DNA from: Abyssalbus ytuae
GTDB taxonomy: Bacteria; Bacteroidota; Bacteroidia; Flavobacteriales; Flavobacteriaceae
Reading direction: 5' to 3'
DNA: 64,000 bases
Assembly: GCF_022807975.1 (NCBI RefSeq)
Contig: NZ_CP094358.1
Location: forward strand, 1,674,001-1,738,000
Program-made: the position numbers and the translations under genes
Notes under the pieces: model-generated
Told to the model about the DNA's origin: nothing
Database searches by the model: none
What the model saw: only the letters and a program-made list of their open reading frames with translations
Shown: positions 35,203-44,447 of the stretch, one piece after another
Numbering within the stretch: the first letter of the stretch is position 1
How the letters are laid out: every line of letters starts with the position of its first letter

Positions 35203-37680
35203 TTAATTAACCAAAAAACTACCTGTTTGTTTACTACCGCTATCATCTACAGCAATAAATCTATATATTCCCTGGTTTAAGCCATATGCTTTATAAATTA
35301 TGGTCCGGGAATCATTTTGGGTTTCATATCTGGATCGGGTTATTATTTTTCCTGACAAACTAACCACCAATAAATCTATATATTTTGTTTTTACTGGAAA
35401 TTCAATGGTAGTATAATCTGTAAACGGATTGGGATAATTTATAACTTTAGCCTGACTGCTTTCCAAAATTTCTTCTTCACTTTCTGTCGACATTTCATCA
35501 ATATCAGTAATTTCTTCATAATCTATACTTCCACTTAATTTATTAAACGAAACATTTAATACCTCTATTTCAAAGTTGGAGAAATTTTGATAATCACCCT
35601 GTACAGAAAATACAATGCTCCTTAAATTTTCAATACTTATACTCTTTCCTGAGGCATTTTTAAACTCTTCAAATTTTAAATTGTATGTCGTAAGGTTATT
35701 GTTAGGTTCCAATGTTGTTCTTAGCCTGTTATTCCAATCAGTCAGATTCTCTGTAACCAGAATAACTTCAACTTTAACCGAATTCTTTATTTCAAAAGAA
35801 ATTTTATTATAATCACTTACGTTAAACACTAACTCCCCGGGAAGAATGTTTCTAAATAAATTAAGTGTTTCTTTTACTTTCCCTTTCACTTTTGCGTTTC
35901 TTTCTACATTGTAGTTTTCATTTAAGACTGTACCGGATTGACGTATTTTAAATTCGTCGATCATTACAGTATTTTCAAGATAGTCTATTCCCCACGGACC
36001 GTCAGCTAAATACAGAGCATCATACTGGGCCGAATTTTCTCCTTTAACAGATAAACCAATATCAAACAAATGACCTGTATTCACGATAATTCTTTCTTCA
36101 AATTCCATGGTTAAGTCTTTTTGTATACTTAATGGTTTGCTTTCAGATAGTTCATGTTCCCTGTAATTTCCTTCAAGATTTATCCATGATGAAGACGATT
36201 TATTTACTACATCCAGAACTAGTGCTCCTTCTTTATAAAAGCCTTTTTTGACAAAAACAGTCGGAATTTTATTTGATGATTTGCTGCTTTCCAGAGTTTT
36301 TTCAACAGTTAATTGCTTGAAAATATAATTTACTATAGATGTTGCCTGACTCATAGATTCGCCCCAAACCTGAAAATTGATATAATTTCCTGCCGGATAT
36401 TCACCAATATTCCAAAAACTGTAAATTTTATTACTGGCTGGTTCCTTTTTTACAGAAAACGTTAATGCATATTCCTTATTTCCGTTTTGTCTTTTAATTA
36501 CCGACATTACTATTTCATGACCATACACCGAAACAGTTCTTATATCTTCTAAAGAAGAATTATTTAGCCGGTCGCATATTACCTTGGAATGATCGTATAT
36601 ACCCCCTTCCGTTTCAGTTGCCAACGCCGCCACTACCCTTTTTTCCCCGTCATAATAATCGGCAGAGAATACTGCCGTAGCATTGGTTATACCCAATAAA
36701 TCATCCGGACTGGATACATGTGCTGTTTCACTTCCGTACAAAGCTGTTTCTGGAAAATATTTGTTAAGGGCATTGTCTTTGGCTTTTATACTTTTGTATG
36801 AAGCTTTATTATAAATTTTTTGAAGCTTTTTTCTGTTTAATGCCGTACCGTCTTTTACCCTGTTAAAATTTCGCTTCGCTATTAATTTTGCCAAATCTCC
36901 ATTGCTCTCAAGCCCTCCGTCATTTGCAGACGATATATCCGTAGCATCATTAATATCTGCAAAATTATTTAGGTTTATATCTGAATATGTATCGGCCGTA
37001 ACATAAAAAACAGCATCATTAAAATCGTTATCACACGAGCCATAATCTCTTCTAATATCTTCGAATCCCAAAATGATCCGTTCATTTTCATTATCCTTTA
37101 ACAATACGTTATGCTGCCGCAAATCAGGATTACTTTCAGGATTAAAATCCGGGTTAGAAAATAGTTGCCATAACCCGGGAGTAACAGACCCATTCCATCC
37201 ATTAGCCAACAAAACCCACCCTATGCCCGTATTAGCCGGAAAATCACCTATTTTTACTTTATTTCCTTCTATTAAACCCCCTCCGGAACCCAGCCTGGAC
37301 ACATTGGGAAAAACTATGGTTATATCTTCCGGTTTTGGTTTCGTAAAAGGACCGGTATTTAGATCATAAGTATAAAAACCTAACACATTTTTATATCCTG
37401 CGCCTTCTTCAAGAAAAGTTACATACACTGAAGAGCTTTGTAATAATTTAATATCTGTATCATACCCTGAGGAAAGGTAATGTGGGTTGTACTCCGGTAC
37501 AGGATAACTTTCCGGCAAAGAGTTATGAACCAAATCCATAGTGGCCTGATCGATAACATCATCTAATTCCATATACAAAGGAGTACCCTGCAAATCATAA
37601 GGTCCCAAAAAATTGTAACCTTGCCCTTTTACATATATTACAGCTAATAAAGCTAATATAAACGGTAGTTTTTTATTCAT
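35203..37680 (-). CDS. Type IX-secreted DUF4114 surface protein
   Basis: 825 residues. A signal peptide (MNKKLPFILALLAVIYVKGQ) is followed by a DUF4114-type domain around 100-230 (FLEEGAGYKNVLGFYTYD, WVLLANGWNG, DRNDFNDAVFYV-like segment CDNDFNDAVFYV). An LruC-like/beta-rich middle (about 310-620) and a carbohydrate-binding-like module precede a type IX sorting domain at the C-terminus (VINYPNPFTDYTTIEF to GIYRFIAVDDSG, last 80 residues). It is therefore exported through the outer membrane and attached at the surface. A matrix or adhesin role is plausible. LytTR-type site 5 and a perfect -7 element lie just upstream. Confidence 0.85.
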   Translation of the reverse strand: MNKKLPFILALLAVIYVKGQGYNFLGPYDLQGTPLYMELDDVIDQATMDLVHNSLPESYPVPEYNPHYLSSGYDTDIKLLQSSSVYVTFLEEGAGYKNVLGFYTYDLNTGPFTKPKPEDITIVFPNVSRLGSGGGLIEGNKVKIGDFPANTGIGWVLLANGWNGSVTPGLWQLFSNPDFNPESNPDLRQHNVLLKDNENERIILGFEDIRRDYGSCDNDFNDAVFYVTADTYSDINLNNFADINDATDISSANDGGLESNGDLAKLIAKRNFNRVKDGTALNRKKLQKIYNKASYKSIKAKDNALNKYFPETALYGSETAHVSSPDDLLGITNATAVFSADYYDGEKRVVAALATETEGGIYDHSKVICDRLNNSSLEDIRTVSVYGHEIVMSVIKRQNGNKEYALTFSVKKEPASNKIYSFWNIGEYPAGNYINFQVWGESMSQATSIVNYIFKQLTVEKTLESSKSSNKIPTVFVKKGFYKEGALVLDVVNKSSSSWINLEGNYREHELSESKPLSIQKDLTMEFEERIIVNTGHLFDIGLSVKGENSAQYDALYLADGPWGIDYLENTVMIDEFKIRQSGTVLNENYNVERNAKVKGKVKETLNLFRNILPGELVFNVSDYNKISFEIKNSVKVEVILVTENLTDWNNRLRTTLEPNNNLTTYNLKFEEFKNASGKSISIENLRSIVFSVQGDYQNFSNFEIEVLNVSFNKLSGSIDYEEITDIDEMSTESEEEILESSQAKVINYPNPFTDYTTIEFPVKTKYIDLLVVSLSGKIITRSRYETQNDSRTIIYKAYGLNQGIYRFIAVDDSGSKQTGSFLVN

Positions 37681-37707
37681 TTCCTTACTGCTTTAGTTAA
37701 TTAGTCC

Positions 37708-37776
37708 CAAATCTATAACAGATAGTGCTTTACCCTTATTTTATTAGATGATTTCCCTGTTTGTGTAGATGGATGG
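37708..37776 (-). promoter_or_regulatory. LytTR-type direct repeat, site 5, with -7 element for the DUF4114 gene
   Basis: TAGATGATTTC (37745-37755) and TAGATGGATGG (37766-37776), 21-bp period. TAGATTTG (37715-37708, minus) is a perfect TAnnTTTG with 29 bp to the repeat and 27 bp to the ATG. No -33 TTG is evident, as expected for an activated promoter. Confidence 0.7.
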
Positions 37777-37854
37777 TTTATCATAAAAGTTTAATTCCGT
37801 AACATCTACAGGCTAGTTTCCTTTATCAAAAAATAAGGTTTAATCCCATAAAAG

Positions 37855-37902
37855 AATAATCCTCTTACAGTATGGCGGGCAAACCAATGTAAGAGGATTA
37901 TT
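37855..37902 (-). terminator. Stem-loop after the 56-codon gene
   Basis: Perfect 15-bp stem AATAATCCTCTTACA / TGTAAGAGGATTATT with an 18-nt loop, followed on the minus strand by CTTTT. It lies 37 bp after the stop of the small gene at 37940 and probably ends that transcript. Confidence 0.6.
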
Positions 37903-37939
37903 AACTAACCAACTAAATAAAAAACAGAAACATCAAATT

Positions 37940-38110
37940 TTAGTTGAGATAAATAAAGTTGAGGGCATATTTATCTCTAACATTCAAGCATGTAGGTAAA
38001 AGTTGTTCATTTATATTTTCATCGCCTTTAAAAAGACGGAATATTTGTTCGCTATATTCAAATAAAATTCTTTTGCTTGGCCTGTATATTGCTACTCTTG
38101 CTTTGTCCAT
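37940..38110 (-). CDS. Small protein of 56 residues, uncharacterised
   Basis: ATG at 38110, stop TAA at 37942-37940. The protein is soluble-looking and partly basic (MDKARVAIYRPSKRILFEY at the start, VRDKYALNFIYLN at the end), with no signal or membrane segment and no family I recognise. Support for its being real comes from its surroundings. A LytTR-type double site and a -7-like element lie upstream in the same geometry as for neighbouring genes, and a stem-loop follows. It could be a small regulator or an unusual structured transcript. Confidence 0.55.
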   Translation of the reverse strand: MDKARVAIYRPSKRILFEYSEQIFRLFKGDENINEQLLPTCLNVRDKYALNFIYLN

Positions 38111-38156
38111 CTTTCGATCATTTATTATTTATATGTCAAATATCATTCATTATCTG

Positions 38157-38226
38157 CAAAGATTTTTTTTATTCCGTTGCAATTCAATTTGTTAAAGGTG
38201 AATGGCAGGAATGAATAGATAAATGG
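38157..38226 (-). promoter_or_regulatory. LytTR-type direct repeat, site 6, with -7 element for the 56-codon gene
   Basis: AAGGTGAATGG (38195-38205) and TAGATAAATGG (38216-38226), 21-bp period, the second half identical to site 1. AATCTTTG (38164-38157, minus) matches TAnnTTTG in five of six positions, 30 bp from the repeat. Confidence 0.65.
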
Positions 38227-38316
38227 TTTGAAGGAACATTAACTTCCTTTTAAAAAAATAGGAGTAACAGTTGGATTATTTCTTAAATGAAGAAATAGCA
38301 AGCTAAGGGAGGAGGT

Positions 38317-39030
38317 TTAAAGCAGATTTAACCTTTTCATTAATTCCGGACGGTTAGACCGGCTAACAGGGATTACATCTTTGGCTATAAGCACACTATT
38401 ATCTTCAATATCAACAATTTTTTTAAGATTAATAATGTACGAACGATGTACTTTTAAAAACAAATCATTAGGAAGTTTATCTTCAATTTTTTTTAGTGTG
38501 GAATGAACTGTGTAGTTTTTCCCTTCGGTTTTAATTAAAATATAATCTCCTTTCGCTTCTACCAGATATATGCTGGGTAAGTCTATTTTTATCAATCTCC
38601 GGTCTATATTTACATATAGCTGATTCTCTGGTTCTGTATCGTCTTTGTCAACTCCTTCATTAGAAACTTTAACCGGGGGATTAAATTTTAATGCTTTTTG
38701 AATAGCTTTTTCAAACCTTGACATCGTAATTGGTTTAACCAGATAATCTACAATACAATCATATTCAAAAGCCTCTATAGCAAAATTTTTATCGGAGGTA
38801 GTTAATATTATTCTGGGTGGGTTCTTTATGGTTTGTATTAAATCAAACCCTGTAAAATCCGGCATGTGAATATCCAGAAAAATAAGGTCTACTTCGTTTT
38901 GATTTAAGTACTTTATTGCCTGAATTGCATTGGGAAACTCTTCAACAACATTTAAATTTCCCATATTTTTGCACAGTTGTTCTACAACAGCCCTTGCTGC
39001 AGCTTCATCGTCAATTATAATACAATTCAT
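38317..39030 (-). CDS. LytTR-family response regulator
   Basis: 237 residues. The receiver (residues 1-118) has DDEAAAR at 7-13, phospho-acceptor Asp53 in IFLDIHMPDFTG, and a Lys in LVKPITMSRF. The C-terminal LytTR DNA-binding domain (about 133-237) contains LYLVEAKGDYILIKTEG-type strands and the motif FLKVHRSYIINLKKI, then VIPVSRSNRPEL. LytTR proteins bind two direct repeats about 21 bp apart. It is the last gene of a seven-gene signalling operon, after the HPt gene (11-bp gap), and is the best candidate for the regulator binding sites 1-7. Confidence 0.95.
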   Translation of the reverse strand: MNCIIIDDEAAARAVVEQLCKNMGNLNVVEEFPNAIQAIKYLNQNEVDLIFLDIHMPDFTGFDLIQTIKNPPRIILTTSDKNFAIEAFEYDCIVDYLVKPITMSRFEKAIQKALKFNPPVKVSNEGVDKDDTEPENQLYVNIDRRLIKIDLPSIYLVEAKGDYILIKTEGKNYTVHSTLKKIEDKLPNDLFLKVHRSYIINLKKIVDIEDNSVLIAKDVIPVSRSNRPELMKRLNLL

Positions 39031-39041
39031 AAAATTAAATT

Positions 39042-39362
39042 TTAAACATTCATTAAAAAATTGGACATCTTTTCCAATATTTTTAAAAATTCCGGATGAA
39101 AATCTGCTACACCACCTTTCAGGTCATCTTCATGCTTTTCAGCAAAAGTGTAGGTTTTTTCCATGCCTAAAATACTAATTTTATGTTTAATTTTATGAAC
39201 TATCTGTGCTGATTGCCCGAAATCTTTATTTTTTATGGTATTTAAATAATATTCTTTTTCTTCAGGCAATTCCTTTTTTAATATGGAAAGCATTTTATTT
39301 TTAAATTCCTCATCACCGCCTGATAATTCATCAATATAACTCAAATTAGGTTGTTCCGTCAT
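39042..39362 (-). CDS. HPt domain histidine phosphotransfer protein
   Basis: 106 residues forming a stand-alone four-helix HPt domain. The phospho-acceptor is His56 in QIVHKIKHKISILGM, matching the HxLK-type HPt motif. It overlaps the upstream kinase gene by 17 bp and is followed by the LytTR gene after 11 bp. HPt proteins shuttle phosphate between receiver domains, so here it would link the single-domain receiver at 44448 to the LytTR regulator, and possibly to the receiver-GT2 fusion. The partners are inferred. Confidence 0.88.
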   Translation of the reverse strand: MTEQPNLSYIDELSGGDEEFKNKMLSILKKELPEEKEYYLNTIKNKDFGQSAQIVHKIKHKISILGMEKTYTFAEKHEDDLKGGVADFHPEFLKILEKMSNFLMNV

Positions 39363-40413
39363 AGTTTTTAGGTAAAGTGAAATAAAATGTAGTTCCTTCG
39401 TTTATTTTAGATTCCAAACATATAGCTCCGCCATAAAAATCTAATATCTTTTTTACAATTGACAATCCAATACCGGTTGACTTATTATTGTTATTAAGGG
39501 TTTGAAAAATTTCAAAAATTTTATGATGATATTCCTCAGGAATGCCCACCCCGTTATCTTTTATATAAAACTCCCAAAAACCCTTACCACTTTTTGCACC
39601 AATTTCAACCATTCCTTCTTCTTTATCTATATAATTAACAGCATTCCCCAATAAATTTTGGAACAGTTGCTGAAGCCTGTATTTATCACCTCTAACCGTT
39701 GGTAATGTGCCATTGATTTTAACAGTAACATGTTTGGGAATGTGAATAATATTAATTATTTCTTTTACAAGATGATGTAAATCTATATCATAAACATTCG
39801 TTTCGGTTTTGTCTATAGTTGAATAATGCAAAATTCCATTAATGAGGGAGTCCATTTTTTCAACATTATTTAATATTATGCCGAACTGACTTTTACAGGT
39901 GTCATCCATTTGATGCCCATAATCTTCAATCAACCAATTTGTTACGGCATCAATACTACTTAGGGGAGATTTCAGATCATGAGATACAATATGGGCATAT
40001 TCATTAAGCTCCTGATTTTGCTTTTCCAAACTTTTTAGCAGTTTTTCTTTTTGCTTGTTTGCTTCTACTATCTGTTTTGCCTGGTCATCAATAAATTTAG
40101 CAAGTTTTTCTCCATCGAGTTCCAGGTTTTCAATTTTTTTATCCTTTGGTAATTGGTACAAACTTAAAGTATTTATTACTTCTTTAAGTTTATCTATTAA
40201 CTTGCTTTGCCTGTCGGCTTCCTCCTGTAATTTCCGGTTGGCATCAAACAATTCGTCTGAACTAATGGTCATAGCCCTTTGTATCATTTTTAACTGATCT
40301 TCATAATTTTCATAGGACCTGTTTATTGCTTCAAGAAACTCTGTAAGGTTGACTGGTGATTCAACCTGGGTTGATAAATATTTTCTGATTTGTCTCTCCA
40401 GCAATGAGTTCAT
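39346..40413 (-). CDS. Sensor histidine kinase without its own sensing domain
   Basis: 355 residues from the ATG at 40413, chosen because it overlaps the FIST gene stop (TAATG coupling); an in-frame ATG 16 codons upstream also exists. The N-terminal 130 residues are helical coiled coil with no PAS, GAF or membrane segment. HisKA follows with AHIVSHDLKSPLSSIDAV, then the HATPase domain (NLLGNAVNYID, DNGVGIPEEYH, STGIGLSIVKKIL). Lacking a sensor domain, it probably reads the state of a partner protein, most likely the co-translated FIST protein. Confidence 0.92.
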   Translation of the reverse strand: MNSLLERQIRKYLSTQVESPVNLTEFLEAINRSYENYEDQLKMIQRAMTISSDELFDANRKLQEEADRQSKLIDKLKEVINTLSLYQLPKDKKIENLELDGEKLAKFIDDQAKQIVEANKQKEKLLKSLEKQNQELNEYAHIVSHDLKSPLSSIDAVTNWLIEDYGHQMDDTCKSQFGIILNNVEKMDSLINGILHYSTIDKTETNVYDIDLHHLVKEIINIIHIPKHVTVKINGTLPTVRGDKYRLQQLFQNLLGNAVNYIDKEEGMVEIGAKSGKGFWEFYIKDNGVGIPEEYHHKIFEIFQTLNNNNKSTGIGLSIVKKILDFYGGAICLESKINEGTTFYFTLPKNYDGTT

Positions 40414-41549
40414 TATTCGCTTATTAAAGTTAATGTCATTGTTTGATTGTGCAGGATACATTTTTTATTGGTGGTAAAAGGAGCCATTTCTCCATAACTG
40501 TAAAAACCACTTATTGGTATTTCTTTTCCTATGACATGCTGAACTTCTTCTATTTCTTCTTCCACTCTTTGATCCATTACCAGTTTTCGGCCTACACAAC
40601 TCACCAATATGCCTAATTCCGGCTTGTTTTTCCTGTTTTCCATTGCCAGCCCGGCCGCCTTTAATGCCCCGTTCGCAATATTATCGACAGTGGCCATCAT
40701 TAGTTGCACTTTTGATCCTACAGGCACATCTCCTGCCAGTATCATACAGTTTTTTTGCTCATCAATATTTAAAATTGTGCGTACTATAGATCGTTCTGCA
40801 CCGGGAGCTTTTACACTCAACGGATATAATAATGCTGCCTGTGGAAGTTGTTCAGCTTTTTCTCCCAAATACTTTTTATATATATCCAATGCGGGTGTAT
40901 TATCGATCTCACATAAAACATTACCCTCAGATTTTGTTATGGTCCTTACCGGTCCGAAAGGTGTCCAGCCTCCATAATTCGCAAAAGTAATCTCCATACT
41001 TTCTCCATAAAATCCTATTCCCACAATTTCTCCCTGCTTGGGTTGTTCGTTATAGGAAGCCAGGGTTTTTTCAAACCGGGCATCATCTCCACATAAACCT
41101 CCTGTAATAGCAAACATATCATCTTTTATTTCGGCTTCTACTCCTTCAATTAAATCACTCCCATTTACACAACTTCCTTCAGAGATTATAAATAAGTGTT
41201 TAAGCCCTTCATGTTTAAACTGTTTTATCAGGCTTAATCCTGCTTGTTTTGCATTTTTATTATGTGTAAGAATATTTTCTTTTTTTATAACAAAAGTGCT
41301 TTTTTCAAATTCTATAGCAGTTAAAGTGATAGATCCTTCAAAAACATTATTAGATAAAATTTCACCGGAAGTAGACCCGAAAACAAGATGCCCCTCCGGA
41401 AACATATTTTTTATTTCCTGATAAATATTTTTATCTTCCAGTAGAAACCTGTTACCAAAGATAAGAACCAGCGGATTTTTTAATTCTGAAACATCAAAAT
41501 CAAACTCCCAGTTATTATTCTTTATTTTTTTTCCCTGAACTATTTTCAT
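40413..41549 (-). CDS. FIST domain sensor protein (NosP-like candidate)
   Basis: 378 residues with FIST_N (about 20-215; LIFGNRFLLEDKNIYQEI, VFGSTSGEI, GLCGDDARFEKTLASYN) and FIST_C (about 220-360; NTPALDIYKKYLG, GVCVGRK-like LVSCVGRKLVM, PISGFYSYGEMAPF). FIST proteins are cytoplasmic sensors beside kinases. One FIST group, NosP, is a reported heme-based nitric oxide sensor that controls a co-encoded kinase. The neighbouring H-NOX gene makes that reading attractive, but the heme ligand cannot be confirmed by eye. It overlaps both flanking kinase genes. Confidence 0.88.
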   Translation of the reverse strand: MKIVQGKKIKNNNWEFDFDVSELKNPLVLIFGNRFLLEDKNIYQEIKNMFPEGHLVFGSTSGEILSNNVFEGSITLTAIEFEKSTFVIKKENILTHNKNAKQAGLSLIKQFKHEGLKHLFIISEGSCVNGSDLIEGVEAEIKDDMFAITGGLCGDDARFEKTLASYNEQPKQGEIVGIGFYGESMEITFANYGGWTPFGPVRTITKSEGNVLCEIDNTPALDIYKKYLGEKAEQLPQAALLYPLSVKAPGAERSIVRTILNIDEQKNCMILAGDVPVGSKVQLMMATVDNIANGALKAAGLAMENRKNKPELGILVSCVGRKLVMDQRVEEEIEEVQHVIGKEIPISGFYSYGEMAPFTTNKKCILHNQTMTLTLISE

Positions 41550-43909
41550 TTTTTGAATTTTATAAAAAATGTTGTGCCTGTACCCTGTTTACTTTCCAAC
41601 CATATTTTACCATCATACATATCCACAATTTTTTTTACTATAGATAATCCTATTCCTGTAGAGTCTTTATGATTTCCTATGGATTGGAATATATTGAATA
41701 TTTTTTGATGATATTCTTTTGGTATACCAACCCCGTTATCTTGTATGGAAAATATATAACCGTCTTTTTCTTCAGCATGCTTAATTTCTACTTTTCCTTT
41801 TTCTTTATCTATATAGTTTACCGCATTGCTTATTAAATTTTGAAAGAGTTGTTGTATTCTTGTCTTATCTGCTCTGATTACAGGTAATTTTTCATCAACA
41901 ATTACTTCAACATGAGGCGGAATAAAGATTAAGCTTTTAATATGATTCACTACCTCCCCTACATTTACATCTTCAACCACCGATTGATCTTTATTTATGC
42001 TGGAATAACTTAGTATATCGCTAATTAACCTGTCCATTTTTTCCAGGGTTGCCTCAATCAGGTTAATATTTTTCACCCCATCACCTTCAAGAACGGATCC
42101 GTAATCTTCTTTCAACCAACTTGTTAACGCCGAAATACTTCGTAGAGGAGATTTGAGGTCGTGAGAAACTATGTGTGCATACTCCTGTAATTCTTCATTA
42201 CTTTGTTTAAGTCTTTTTAGAAGATTCTCCTTTTGAATTTCCAAATTTTTAATATTGGTAATATCCAGTATAATTCCTATTGTGCCTGTTATCTTACCAC
42301 TAATACCGAAATTTGGGGCTCCACTGACCAGCCAGTATTGCTTTTTTCCATACTTATCCCTGATTTCGAGTTCATACGAATCTGATTTTCCCTGTTTTCT
42401 TTCGTTAATTTTATTTTTGATTATCTTCCTGGTATCTTCATCCAGAAGAATATTTTTAAGTTTTTTACCCACGAGCTCCTCTTCAGTATAACCGGTCATT
42501 TTAAGAAATGACTGATTGGCTAATAGAACCTGGTCCTCATTATCTACTTCAATTAATCCAAGGTGCATATTTGCAATAATACTACTGTATTTTTGCTTTT
42601 GTGCTTCAAGACTTTTCCGGTATTTTCTCCTTAATGTTACATCTTTATATGTCCACAGGTGTCCTTTATATTTATTATTCAGAAAAATCGGGATATAATC
42701 CCTTTCCAAAATTTTACCATCTTCCATTTTTAATTCATCTCCTAATACCACCTTCTTTTCTTCTATAAGCTCTTTAATTCTTGAGACAAATTTTTCAGGG
42801 TCTTCGAAAAGATTTTTAGCCTGCTCTGCAGAATCACTGCAATCCTGACCTTTTAATACAGCGGGTGCTGCAGGAATAGAAAACAATTCACAAAACTTTT
42901 TATTCGTTAAAATAATCTTCCGGTTTTCATCTTCGAGTAATACTCCACTATCCAGATTAAGTATTAATGATGATAACCTGTTTTCCGATTCAATTAATTG
43001 CTCCTTTGCCAATCTTTCGTTGGTAATATCTTCAATAGTTGCTACCTGAAATTTAATTTCCTGCTTTGAGTTACGTACAGCTGTAACTGTGGTTTTAGCC
43101 CAAAGAACATCTCCGTTTTTTTTTATGTATCTTTTTTCAAGGAGAAAGTTATCTACCTCGCCCTTAAATAATTTTTCCAGGTTTAGCCGTGATATTTCTA
43201 CATCATCCGGATGGGTTATATCCTGAACCTGCATGTTTTGAAATTCTTTTTCGGTATAACCCAGCATTTTGCAAAGGGATTTATTGGCCAATAACAATCC
43301 TCTACTATTCTGTTTAGATAAAGAAATTCCTATGGGAGAGTTATCAATTATAATGTTTAGCTGATCTTTTTGCTCCTCTAAAAGCTCATTAAGTGCAATT
43401 TCTTTAGTTACATCCCGTGCTATACCTTGTGCTGCAACTGGTTTTCCTGAATCATTATATATAACACTACAATTTACTTCAAGTATTTTTAATTCGTTTT
43501 TTTTGGTTAAAATTCTGGATTTGTATTTAGTAAAGGAGCCTTCTTCTAATAATTTTTTAAATGCCTGTATAGTGTACTCATAATCTTCTTCATGTAATAG
43601 ATCTAAAAGATTTATGGCCGATTCCTGATTTTCGTATCCAAACATTACAGTAGCAGCATCATTCATTTTTAAGACGTTGCCGTTAAGATCAATAACTACA
43701 TAAGCATCAATTATGTTTTCAAAGACACCTTTCAGCTCAGAAGTTTTTTGCCTGATTAGTTCTTTAAGTTCTTCGTTTGTGTCTTTTAATTTATTGGTAA
43801 CCTCAAATAACTCTAACGATTTTTCTTCCAGTATTTTTTCGGCTAACTTTCTGGCTTCTCTTTCTCTTGCTAATGCTCTTTCTAATATTTCTACGGATTT
43901 ATTTTTCAT
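41546..43909 (-). CDS. Multi-PAS sensor histidine kinase
   Basis: 787 residues from the ATG at 43909 (MKNKSVEILERALARERE), the typical start of this kinase type. A coiled coil (1-55) is followed by four PAS domains (PAS/PAC boundaries near FENIIDAYVVIDLNG, IDNSPIGISLSKQN, LNLDSGVLLEDENR, IANMHLGLIEVDNED). HisKA has EYAHIVSHDLKSPLRSIS, and HATPase has NLISNAVNYID and STGIGLSIVKKI. It has no membrane segment, so it is a cytoplasmic kinase. The coupled H-NOX gene upstream (11-bp overlap) suggests H-NOX controls this kinase, as in known H-NOX/kinase pairs. Confidence 0.93.
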   Translation of the reverse strand: MKNKSVEILERALAREREARKLAEKILEEKSLELFEVTNKLKDTNEELKELIRQKTSELKGVFENIIDAYVVIDLNGNVLKMNDAATVMFGYENQESAINLLDLLHEEDYEYTIQAFKKLLEEGSFTKYKSRILTKKNELKILEVNCSVIYNDSGKPVAAQGIARDVTKEIALNELLEEQKDQLNIIIDNSPIGISLSKQNSRGLLLANKSLCKMLGYTEKEFQNMQVQDITHPDDVEISRLNLEKLFKGEVDNFLLEKRYIKKNGDVLWAKTTVTAVRNSKQEIKFQVATIEDITNERLAKEQLIESENRLSSLILNLDSGVLLEDENRKIILTNKKFCELFSIPAAPAVLKGQDCSDSAEQAKNLFEDPEKFVSRIKELIEEKKVVLGDELKMEDGKILERDYIPIFLNNKYKGHLWTYKDVTLRRKYRKSLEAQKQKYSSIIANMHLGLIEVDNEDQVLLANQSFLKMTGYTEEELVGKKLKNILLDEDTRKIIKNKINERKQGKSDSYELEIRDKYGKKQYWLVSGAPNFGISGKITGTIGIILDITNIKNLEIQKENLLKRLKQSNEELQEYAHIVSHDLKSPLRSISALTSWLKEDYGSVLEGDGVKNINLIEATLEKMDRLISDILSYSSINKDQSVVEDVNVGEVVNHIKSLIFIPPHVEVIVDEKLPVIRADKTRIQQLFQNLISNAVNYIDKEKGKVEIKHAEEKDGYIFSIQDNGVGIPKEYHQKIFNIFQSIGNHKDSTGIGLSIVKKIVDMYDGKIWLESKQGTGTTFFIKFKK

Positions 43910-44444
43910 TTTGGGTGATTGTAAATTTGACTTCTGTTCCAAGCTCATTTAGTTTTTCAAAATTTACAATTGCACTTCTATTATAATGTTCAAAGGTTTT
44001 TTCTATAAGTGCCTGGGCAAACTTATATAATCCTCTTTCCGATTTATAGACCATTATCATAGAATTATCTTTATTTTCCAGGACATCGAATGTAGGCAGT
44101 TCAGCTTCCGGGTAAATTTTTCTCACATGTACATGAATATGGTTTTCTACAGAATTTAATAACTCAACGGGTGATGTATATGCCTCAAAAATACCGGAGT
44201 GGTTGGTAAATAATACATTAAAAAAATATTTACCATATTCATAAATAAGGTCATCAGCCGGAATATTTACCTTTTGGCTTAAATTGGTAATTAAACTAAC
44301 CATTTCGGAAAAAGGATAGGTGCCTACAGAAGTATAAATTCCTTTAGATTTTAAAGCAGAGTTTTCAATTATATAGTCAACGGTTTCTAATCCAAAAGCA
44401 TCCTCAACCATTTCCAGAAACTCTGTAAAAACAATTCCTTTCAT
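43899..44444 (-). CDS. H-NOX (heme NO-binding) sensor protein
   Basis: 181 residues, the standard stand-alone H-NOX length. The proximal heme ligand fits His104 in NHIHVHVRKIYP, with Pro112 eight residues later as in characterised H-NOX proteins. The heme-propionate YxSxR motif is Tyr133-Lys-Ser135-Glu-Arg137. The N-terminus MKGIVFTEFLEMVEDAFG is typical. H-NOX proteins bind nitric oxide (some also oxygen) and regulate an adjacent kinase. No distal-pocket Tyr needed for stable oxygen binding is obvious, which favours NO. It lies 3 bp after a receiver gene in the signalling operon. Confidence 0.93.
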   Translation of the reverse strand: MKGIVFTEFLEMVEDAFGLETVDYIIENSALKSKGIYTSVGTYPFSEMVSLITNLSQKVNIPADDLIYEYGKYFFNVLFTNHSGIFEAYTSPVELLNSVENHIHVHVRKIYPEAELPTFDVLENKDNSMIMVYKSERGLYKFAQALIEKTFEHYNRSAIVNFEKLNELGTEVKFTITQNEK

Positions 44445-44447
44445 AAT

